Under the pieces are notes generated by a model that saw only the letters and a list, made by a program, of their open reading frames with translations, had not been told where the DNA came from and searched no databases. From NCBI GenBank assembly GCA_021232515.1, contig JAJPOQ010000147.1, positions 1 through 47,765 on the forward strand: a stretch of 47,765 nt of DNA, read 5' to 3'. A program made the translations under genes and the position numbers. Shown here piece by piece: positions 41,731 through 47,765 of the stretch. Each line of letters starts with the position of its first letter. Within the stretch, counting starts at the first letter, position 1. The stretch comes from Lentisphaeraceae bacterium (GTDB taxonomy: Bacteria > Verrucomicrobiota > Lentisphaeria > Lentisphaerales > Lentisphaeraceae).

Positions 41731-41951
41731 TTTTTCTCCAATATTTCACACACAATAAATAACAAAGATGAAATATGCTTCAGGTACAGTGAAATTACTA
41801 ACGAAAATTTATTTTATATAGATTGCGATCTTTGAATCATTTGGAGACAGGTAAAGAGTTCCAGCGGCTTTAATTCAAAAACCACGAAGTTTGGAAGGTT
41901 TTTTATCGGAAGCGATGTAAAATATGAAACAATTTACCCAAGGAGCAAACT

Positions 41952-42347
41952 ATGAAAAATCTGATGTTAATTTTGATATTACTTCTAGCAACAAATGTCT
42001 ATTCAGGAGAAGCAAAGTCTGTACTTGCAGATCCGCCAGCAAAAGGCACTGCTGCAGCTTTTCTTCTAAACATTATTAAGACGTCTAAAACTATGAGTGT
42101 CAAAGAGACTGAAAAGCATTTTACAGATGGAGTTAAATTTTTAGCAAAAAGTTTTTTAGAAGGTTTCAATAAAACAACTTTTAGTAAAGAGTCTCTTTAT
42201 AAAGAAATGCCTAAAGAGAATGGCTTTATTTTAGTTAGCATAAAGTACTTATCTGAAGGCGAAGTGCGTATAAGAACATATACAACCAAAAAGATTGGTG
42301 GTGAATGGAAGTTTGCTCATAAGAATATGGATAAGGATAAAAAGTAG
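41952..42347 (+). CDS. Small exported protein of unknown function
   Basis: The 131-residue product has a signal peptide (MKNLMLILILLLATNVYSG) and a compact alpha/beta domain with a helical first half (GTAAAFLLNIIKTSKTMSVKE) and C-terminal strands (FILVSIKYLSEGEVRIRTYTTKKIGGEWKF). The strand pattern ending in GGEWKF is reminiscent of SnoaL/DUF4878-like small domains, but this is only a resemblance. A perfect AAGGAG lies just before the ATG. Monocistronic. The 221-bp gap upstream holds a degenerate ACCACGAAG repeat and no gene. Confidence 0.78.
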   Translation: MKNLMLILILLLATNVYSGEAKSVLADPPAKGTAAAFLLNIIKTSKTMSVKETEKHFTDGVKFLAKSFLEGFNKTTFSKESLYKEMPKENGFILVSIKYLSEGEVRIRTYTTKKIGGEWKFAHKNMDKDKK

Positions 42348-42356
42348 ACTGTTTAT

Positions 42357-42384
42357 CTTTTCGTGTTTTTTGTGCCTTTCGTGG
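42357..42384. repeat. Dispersed repeat (TTCGTG...CTTTCGTGG type)
   Basis: CTTTTCGTGTTTTTTGTGCC followed by TTTCGTGG is a close match to the intergenic phrase found in many bacteria, TTCGTG-TTTTTCGTGGTT. A reversed relative, CCACGAAGT, is at 41882-41890. Confidence 0.45.
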
Positions 42385-42410
42385 AGATAGAAACCTTCCA
42401 CTTTAGACAC

Positions 42411-42430
42411 GAACTATAACTATAACTTTT
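42411..42430. repeat. 20-bp repeat, copy 2
   Basis: This copy is identical to 40731-40750 and lies in non-coding DNA 19 bp beyond the stop of the FecR-LamG gene. Confidence 0.7.
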
Positions 42431-42448
42431 GATTTTAAGAAAACGGAA

Positions 42449-44056
42449 TTAAGGTTTGCCTGCTTCGTAGATCTTTAAAATCTCTTCACTGCTAAGGGCT
42501 GCATCGAAAAGCATGAGTTCATCTATGCGGCCATTTATATTTCGCAAAGCAAACTTAGGGTCTTCTCTGGTTGGTTGGCCCCAGTTACCTATCTCAGCAG
42601 GTCCTATTTTAAGTTTGTCGACAAACCACTTATCGGTTATTTTTTTAGAGTATATCTGTTTGCCGTCGACATAGTGGCGGACTTCACGTTGAGTTGGACT
42701 GTAAACTGTACTTATGTGCATCCATTGACCTCTTTTAGATGGATCCCAGATAGACTTTTTGGTGCGATAAAGAACGTGATAGTCTTTCGGTTTATTGTTG
42801 ATGCGAACACAGATGACGAGGCTACCATCTTCATTTATTTGCCAATGTGGTTCGCCTATCTGGTAACTGTCGCCCATGAAAAGGGAGTTCCACTCACGGT
42901 TTAGACTGTCGATACGAACCCAAGCAGCAAAGGTGAAGTTTGAGAACTCTCCAGGGATATTGACTCGAGCACGAGAACCGGGTTTTTTAAACTCAAGAGC
43001 ACCGCCATCTTCTATGTTTTCCCATCGGCCATCGACTCTTTCGGCGCGAATGATCTTACCATCGAGGTTTGATTTTGGGTTTAGCGTCATATTTCTGACA
43101 AAAGACGACTTCTCGTTTTCAAAGTTGTAGTAGGAGATGAGTCTATTATCACTTGTCCACTTTAGACTTTGTTTTTTCCACGCGGAGTACTTTTCTAGTA
43201 TTTTAGCATTGTGTTGATCTTCTAAACTGGCAGTTTGGATAAAACTTTCTGCATTTGACGCAGAGATACTTTTTTGCGTATCGTTTTTAGTTTGTATACC
43301 TTTGCCGGCAGTTAGAAGCTTCATGTCTTTGCCTTTTGCATAGAGTTCAACTTCACCATCAAAAACGACAACGGACTCTTCTCCTTCTTGAACGTCTAAA
43401 CCAAACTCTGTACCTAGATCGACAACTTTACTTTTTGGAGTATTTATTTCGAATCCATGAGCTGCTGGTGGAACATTTGCACGCAGTTTACCTTTGTGAC
43501 AAAAGCCACGCCAAGACGAGTTAACGTCAAACTCTGCAGGACCTTCAATTATAACAGAGGCACCACTAAAGAACTCAAGGTGAACTATGCCTTTTTTAAG
43601 TTTGATCTTATCTTGACCAACGGCGTCACCACTCTGAAATACTTTTGAGTTTGATTCCCACTCGACGCCAATCATTTTATCTATAACGGCAAACCCAGAG
43701 GCCTTGACGTCTTGTGACTCGGCGACTGCTGGAGTGGTAGTTTTTTGATTGATAGCTGGCAATATGAGCAGGGCAGCGACAAATGAAAGCGATGCAGCGA
43801 TTGCCATGGGCCAGAAGTAGTTTTTAGATTTTTGCTTAAAAGCTATAGGTTCTTGAGCTGTGGTGATGCTAGTTGGTACAACGGCTTCTTCGTCGCGGTT
43901 TAAAAACGAGTCCATGGCAAAGTATGATCTAGCTTCTTCTCTAAAGTCAGCATCGTCGAGAAGTCTGTCTTCAAGTAGTTGAAGGTCTTCGTCAGATATG
44001 CTTTCATTGCAGTATTGCTCTAAAAGTTCTATTTCTTCATCGGTTAAGTTTTTCAT
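42449..44056 (-). CDS. FecR-type anti-sigma factor with C-terminal LamG domain
   Basis: The 535-residue protein has a cytoplasmic anti-sigma region (1-75, LTDEEIELLEQYCNESISDEDLQLLEDRLL), one transmembrane helix (about 80-103), and a FecR domain (about 130-260, SGASVIIEGPAEFDVNS and TPKSKVVDLGTEFGLDV). A LamG/concanavalin-like domain (about 305-530, FTFAAWVRIDSLNREWNSLFMGD) ends it. It lies inside the sulfatase operon and overlaps the ECF sigma gene by 4 bases (ATGA). The LamG part would face outward and may sense a glycan, releasing the sigma factor; this is inferred from architecture. FecR-LamG pairs are typical of Planctomycetes and Lentisphaerae. Confidence 0.9.
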   Translation of the reverse strand: MKNLTDEEIELLEQYCNESISDEDLQLLEDRLLDDADFREEARSYFAMDSFLNRDEEAVVPTSITTAQEPIAFKQKSKNYFWPMAIAASLSFVAALLILPAINQKTTTPAVAESQDVKASGFAVIDKMIGVEWESNSKVFQSGDAVGQDKIKLKKGIVHLEFFSGASVIIEGPAEFDVNSSWRGFCHKGKLRANVPPAAHGFEINTPKSKVVDLGTEFGLDVQEGEESVVVFDGEVELYAKGKDMKLLTAGKGIQTKNDTQKSISASNAESFIQTASLEDQHNAKILEKYSAWKKQSLKWTSDNRLISYYNFENEKSSFVRNMTLNPKSNLDGKIIRAERVDGRWENIEDGGALEFKKPGSRARVNIPGEFSNFTFAAWVRIDSLNREWNSLFMGDSYQIGEPHWQINEDGSLVICVRINNKPKDYHVLYRTKKSIWDPSKRGQWMHISTVYSPTQREVRHYVDGKQIYSKKITDKWFVDKLKIGPAEIGNWGQPTREDPKFALRNINGRIDELMLFDAALSSEEILKIYEAGKP

Positions 44057-44580
44057 GTGACTTCACCTTCGAGTCTTTGTTTGATGCATTTGTACAGTGC
44101 TTTTCTGGTTCTCGTCAGTTTCATATAAAGAGAACTTACAGTTGTTTTCATCTTTTCAGCAAGGTCGACGGCTTTTGTTTTATTTTTATATATTGTGTCG
44201 ATCAAAGAACGTTGGTTTTCAGGAAGAGTCGTCAAACAAGTGTTTAAGGCTTTGAGCTCTTGCTGCCTTTTCGGATACTCATCTTTACCTTCGTCAGCTA
44301 GTAGAGTATAGACTTTATCGTCAAAAACGAGTCGATTCCGAGCGTGTTTTCGACGATACTTTAAGGCTTCTAAACGAGCGATGACGTAGACCCAACGCAT
44401 GAAGTCGGTTGATTCATCGAAGCGGTCAAACTTTTTCCAGATAACGACAGAGACTTCTTGTAGTACTTCGTCTACATCGGTATTTGTCGGCAGTAGTGAG
44501 CGCAAGAACGAGCGTATATGCGGCTCGTGCTGGCAATAAAGCTCAACAAATAAGTCTTGTCGTTTATCTGTAAATTCCAT
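44053..44580 (-). CDS. ECF-type sigma factor of the sulfatase operon
   Basis: This 175-residue sigma-70 family protein resembles the Rhodopirellula/Verrucomicrobium ECF group. Region 2 is at about 20-85 (LPTNTDVDEVLQEVSVVIWKKFDRFDESTDFMRWVYVIARLEALKYRRK). Region 4 is at about 115-165 (LTTLPENQRSLIDTIYKNKTKAVDLAEKMKTTVSSLYMKLTRTRKAL). The start at 44580 follows AGAGAG; nine residues upstream in frame are not needed. The sulfatase gene ends 28 bp upstream, and the FecR-LamG anti-sigma gene overlaps its 3' end. It probably controls its own operon and other sulfated-glycan genes. Confidence 0.9.
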   Translation of the reverse strand: MEFTDKRQDLFVELYCQHEPHIRSFLRSLLPTNTDVDEVLQEVSVVIWKKFDRFDESTDFMRWVYVIARLEALKYRRKHARNRLVFDDKVYTLLADEGKDEYPKRQQELKALNTCLTTLPENQRSLIDTIYKNKTKAVDLAEKMKTTVSSLYMKLTRTRKALYKCIKQRLEGEVT

Positions 44581-44608
44581 CAAACTCTCTTTTCTTTTAC
44601 TATACAAA

Positions 44609-46189
44609 CTATTTAAGTAGATCTCTCGTTTTCTTAAGTAGAGTTTTCACTAGATCTGGATTTGCGGCAGCGATATTTTCTTGTTCAGCATCGCTTTTTT
44701 GAAAATCATAGAGCTCGACAAAAATCGGAGCTTTAGTTTTATCGGTACGGTCCATCCATGAGATGAACCTGTATCTGTCTGTGCGCAGAGAGTATCCCAT
44801 AAGCTTATTTTCGAAGAGGTCTTTGCTGAACTTCGAACCAAACTGAGCCTTTATTTCTTGTTCTTTATCTTCAATAAGCGGGCCGAAAAATGTCTGGCGC
44901 ATTTCAGGGCTTAGAGGCAGTGCAGCCCATTCTCTAAGTGCTGGGTTTGGATACTGAGTTAGAACAGGTTCGTCCCATTTTAATGAAGCGTTATCCATAA
45001 GTGGAGTTAGAGACTTTCCTTGTATGTTTTTTGGTCTTTCTAAGCCAGCGAGATCGACTAAAGTTGGATAGATGTCCATGAGTTCAACCAGTGCTTTTGT
45101 TTTCTGACCTTTACTTTTCATCCAAGGTGCGTAGATCATAAATGGAACTCTGGCGGCTATCTCATAGTTTGTCGCTTTACCCCAAACTCCCATATCTCCC
45201 AAGTGCCAACCGTGGTCACCCCAGAAAACGATGATTGTGTTATCTGCTAGACCATCTTCTTTGAGATAATCCATGAGCATACCAACTTGGGCATCGACAT
45301 AAGAAACACAAGCATAGTAGCCGTGAAGTAGAGTCTTAGATAGCTCAGGACCGATCGGACCTTTTTTAGGAATGCCATGACGAGTTCTTAACTCAAATGA
45401 ACGATGAAGACCAGTTGTAGCGTGATTTTTTGGAGCTTGTGTTTGAGATGCTAGCTTTATGTTTTTACGGTCATACATATCCCAGTACTTTTTAGGAGCG
45501 ATGAAGTCTAGATGAGGTTTCTTAAAACCGGCAGCCATGAAGAATGGTTTGCCAGTTGCTTTCATCTTTTTCATCGTTGCTATCGCTTGGACAGCAGAGT
45601 ATCCATCGGGATAACTTGCGTCAGGAACATCTGCACTTTCATAGGCCGGACCGTGTAGAAGACCACCTGGGATCTTACCGTATTTTTTGATGAGGTTTGC
45701 TCTATTTTCTTTTACGATCTTATGATTTTCTTTGAGAGCATAGCCTTTAATAGTCTTCGCTCTAGGAACTTTAGGATTTTCTGTTTTGAAGTTCCAAGAA
45801 AGGTCTTCGTCAGTTTCGCCACCTCGATGGTAAATCTTGCCGGCATAAGCTGCATTGTAACCATTTTTTATGAAGTATTGACTAAGAGTTACTAGTTCTG
45901 GGGAGGTTTCTCTGAAGTATTGACTGTTGTGAAAGACTCCGATTTTTTCAGGACGCATGCCAGTCATGATTGAAGCTCTAGAAGGGTTACAGATGGGTTC
46001 CTGACAATAGGCTCTATCGAACAACAAGCCTTGTTTTGCAAGAGTGTCGAGGTTTGGGCTTTTTATATAGTCTTTGCCATAACAATTGAGCTCTGGTCTT
46101 AGGTCATCTACAGCGATGAAAAGTATGTTTGGGCGTTCTTTGGCAAACATCGAACAGGACAGGAGTAAGAGTGTTAATAAATATTTCAT
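44609..46189 (-). CDS. Type I sulfatase, iduronate-2-sulfatase-like
   Basis: The 526-residue exported enzyme should cleave sulfate from polysaccharide residues. The signal is MKYLLTLLLLSCSMFA. Metal-binding D28-D29 are in AVDDLRPELNCYG. The catalytic motif is C67-N-P-S-R71 (ICNPSRASIMTGMRPE), where the cysteine becomes formylglycine. AVDDLRPELN and the CNPSRASIMTG context resemble human iduronate-2-sulfatase and bacterial S1_7 members. VFWGDHGWHLGD later in the chain carries further metal ligands. AAAGGTAAC lies before the ATG at 46189; 17 upstream in-frame residues are not signal-like. It lies between the DUF1501 and sigma genes on the same strand. Confidence 0.92.
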   Translation of the reverse strand: MKYLLTLLLLSCSMFAKERPNILFIAVDDLRPELNCYGKDYIKSPNLDTLAKQGLLFDRAYCQEPICNPSRASIMTGMRPEKIGVFHNSQYFRETSPELVTLSQYFIKNGYNAAYAGKIYHRGGETDEDLSWNFKTENPKVPRAKTIKGYALKENHKIVKENRANLIKKYGKIPGGLLHGPAYESADVPDASYPDGYSAVQAIATMKKMKATGKPFFMAAGFKKPHLDFIAPKKYWDMYDRKNIKLASQTQAPKNHATTGLHRSFELRTRHGIPKKGPIGPELSKTLLHGYYACVSYVDAQVGMLMDYLKEDGLADNTIIVFWGDHGWHLGDMGVWGKATNYEIAARVPFMIYAPWMKSKGQKTKALVELMDIYPTLVDLAGLERPKNIQGKSLTPLMDNASLKWDEPVLTQYPNPALREWAALPLSPEMRQTFFGPLIEDKEQEIKAQFGSKFSKDLFENKLMGYSLRTDRYRFISWMDRTDKTKAPIFVELYDFQKSDAEQENIAAANPDLVKTLLKKTRDLLK

Positions 46190-46264
46190 AGTTACCTTTG
46201 GTTTTACTAGGTCACTCCCGTTCAGGGAGAAACCTAACATTGGTTTTTGAAAAAAGTCTTTAGT

Positions 46265-47749
46265 TTATGCGAGTATATCTTCGATAACATGACCATGGAC
46301 AACAGTTAAGCGCTGCTCGAGACCATTGTGGTAGTAGGACAGTCGTTCGTGATCGAGTCCCATAAGATGAAGTATAGTCGCATTGAAGTCGAAAACTTCA
46401 GTTGGTTTTTCGGCAACTTTGAATCCCCACTCATCGCTACTGCCGTGCGAATAACCTTTCTTAACGCCTGCACCTGCCATGAAACAAGTAAAAGCACTTG
46501 GATTATGGTCTCGGCCCGTACCGTTGGCTTGTAAAAATGGCATGCGACCAAACTCTGTACACCAAACAACTAATACATCATCGAGCATACCTCGGCGCTT
46601 CATATCGCGGATAAGAGCCGCAGTTGGACGATCCATGATGTCGGCTTGCATTTGATGGGTTTTCTTGATGTCTCTGTGAGAGTCCCAGTTGTTGATGCCA
46701 TTTGGCGTATTGGCGCCATTGAAAAGCTCTACAACCCTAACTCCTTCTTCGAGAAGTCTTCGGGCAAGTATACAGTTACGAGCATAACCACTTTTAACTT
46801 TGTCGCTACTATCTGCACCATACTCTTCGATGATGTGTCGAGGTTCGCTGTCTATGTTTGAAACTTCTGGAATGGACATTTGCATTCTACCAGCAAGTTC
46901 ATAGCTGGCAATTCTTGCAGCTAGGTCGGTATCACCAGGGAACTTCTCCAAATGTTTTTCATTTAGAAACTTCAAAATGTCATTTGTCTTCTTCTCAGAA
47001 TTTTTGGTGATAGACTTTGGTAGTTTAAGGTTTGAAGGAAGAGCACTAGCGTTGAAGTCAGTTCCTTGGTACGCAGCCGGAAGAAAGCCAGAACCCCAGT
47101 TGTTTTTTCCAGACCTAGGTCTGCCACGTGGGTCATTTATAGAGACAAAGGCTGGGAGGTTTTGGTTTTCAGTTCCAAGAGCATAACCGATCCAAGCACC
47201 TCTAGAAGGAAAGCCTTCAAAGTTTGATCCAGTATTGAAAAAGTTTTCGCCTTGTGGGTGAGCACTTGTTTTTGTTGTCATGGAGTGAATAAAGCAAAGA
47301 TCATCGGCCATTTCGCCTAAGTGAGGCACCAAATCGGAGATCATCTTCCCAGATTTCCCACGAGGTTTGAAGTCCCAGTATGGTTTGGCTATGTTGCCAG
47401 TAGGGCCTTCAAAAGTCACTGCTGGTATACCTGGGGGTTTTTTACCGTGAAACTTAGTAAGTGCAGGTTTGTAGTCGAAAGTATCGACCTGACTCACAGC
47501 GCCAGGACAGTATACAACTAAAACTTGTTTAGCTTTGGCAGGAAAGTGCCCGTTTCTTGGTGCATATGGGTTTTCTGGGTTTATGGCAGGACGTATAGGA
47601 GTTTTTTCTGTATCAGACGAAGCAAGAAGCTTGTCTTGACCAAGAAGGCTAAGTAGACCAAGAGAACCTAGAACTCCACCTGTTTGGTTAAGAAAGCTAC
47701 GGCGATTTAGAAGGTTACGACCATTTGGAGAGATGTTTAGCGGATTCAT
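46265..47749 (-). CDS. DUF1501 family secreted protein (right copy)
   Basis: The 494-residue protein has a twin-arginine signal (NRRSFLNQTGGVLGSLGLLSLL, RR at 16-17). DUF1501 core motifs are VYCPGAVSQVDTFDYKP, WCTEFGRMPF, GRDHNPSAFTCFMAGAGVKKG, and the C-terminal LTVVHGHVIEDILA. AGAGGT before the ATG at 47749 fixes the start. It is a clear paralogue of the left-end DUF1501 but distinct in detail. It is followed at 75 bp by the sulfatase. Its usual partner PSD1 would be expected just upstream, beyond the end of this window. Confidence 0.93.
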   Translation of the reverse strand: MNPLNISPNGRNLLNRRSFLNQTGGVLGSLGLLSLLGQDKLLASSDTEKTPIRPAINPENPYAPRNGHFPAKAKQVLVVYCPGAVSQVDTFDYKPALTKFHGKKPPGIPAVTFEGPTGNIAKPYWDFKPRGKSGKMISDLVPHLGEMADDLCFIHSMTTKTSAHPQGENFFNTGSNFEGFPSRGAWIGYALGTENQNLPAFVSINDPRGRPRSGKNNWGSGFLPAAYQGTDFNASALPSNLKLPKSITKNSEKKTNDILKFLNEKHLEKFPGDTDLAARIASYELAGRMQMSIPEVSNIDSEPRHIIEEYGADSSDKVKSGYARNCILARRLLEEGVRVVELFNGANTPNGINNWDSHRDIKKTHQMQADIMDRPTAALIRDMKRRGMLDDVLVVWCTEFGRMPFLQANGTGRDHNPSAFTCFMAGAGVKKGYSHGSSDEWGFKVAEKPTEVFDFNATILHLMGLDHERLSYYHNGLEQRLTVVHGHVIEDILA

Positions 47750-47765
47750 AATTGACCTCTACTGA

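Noticed and set aside
46139..46189. Right-hand sulfatase as a lipoprotein (LLLSC near residue 12)
   Set aside because: The cysteine is too close to the start for a normal lipoprotein signal; SMFA followed by KERPN fits ordinary cleavage better.
1..47765. CRISPR arrays, tRNA or rRNA genes, prophage genes
   Set aside because: No regularly spaced repeats, cloverleaf-type sequences or phage structural genes were seen on either strand.

Overview
The window reads as a piece of chromosome from a marine Lentisphaerae-type bacterium (PVC superphylum), most like Lentisphaera. Three things point there. First, it has the planctomycete/lentisphaera cassette of DUF1501 proteins, a PSCyt/PSD1 cytochrome-like protein and type I sulfatases. 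Second, it carries prepilin-like proteins beginning with an FTLIELL-type helix and ending in an H-x(n)-DG box. Third, FecR-LamG and ECF sigma pairs sit beside sulfatases. The DNA is AT-rich and genes are packed with frequent ATGA/TAATG overlaps. I see no tRNA, rRNA, CRISPR array, transposase or phage gene. The genus is inferred from gene content, not from a marker gene comparison.

Layout. 0-6.5 kb: a minus-strand PSD1-DUF1501 pair, divergent from a heparan N-sulfatase-like enzyme. 6.7-8.8 kb: ECF sigma factor, small one-helix membrane protein (likely anti-sigma) and a membrane-anchored surface protein. 8.9-13.6 kb: a compatible-solute locus, with a glucosyl-3-phosphoglycerate synthase/phosphatase pair divergent from a GH13_18 phosphorylase and an AraC-type regulator. 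13.7-19.4 kb: a DUF4197 lipoprotein, dnaN, recF, a small membrane protein and an RNase II/R-type exoribonuclease. 19.5-22.6 kb: a structured leader RNA with its own terminator, a 40-residue protein, and three tandem prepilin-like paralogues, the middle one cut short by a stop codon. 22.8-31.5 kb: an AsmA/TamB-like envelope protein, a 4Fe-4S RecB-like nuclease and a two-gene exported operon of unknown function. 31.5-42.4 kb: a flavin reductase-like protein, a 31-residue COX24/bS22-like basic protein, a TPR protein with a heptosyltransferase-like GT9 enzyme, two unknown lipoproteins, a TMEM43-family protein, an exported protein, an alpha/beta hydrolase lipoprotein and a small exported protein. 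42.4-47.8 kb: a minus-strand operon of DUF1501, iduronate-2-sulfatase-like sulfatase, ECF sigma and FecR-LamG anti-sigma.

How the genes work together. The two ends are both sulfated-glycan modules, and the right-hand one carries its own sigma/anti-sigma pair, so it is probably self-regulated at the cell surface. The glucosylglycerate locus can both make and phosphorolyse an osmolyte, which suits a marine cell. The dnaN-recF block is housekeeping DNA replication and repair.

The least explained signals are four. (1) The structured RNA at about 19.56-19.69 kb has its T-tract directly against the ribosome-binding site of a 40-codon gene. (2) A 25-bp direct repeat forms the 3' ends of both recF and the convergent RNase gene, with a small membrane-protein gene between the copies. 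(3) The 3' end of a DUF1501 gene is duplicated next to the intact gene. (4) The prepilin triplet shares an unusual histidine-rich box. All calls rest on reading motifs by eye; no database search was run.
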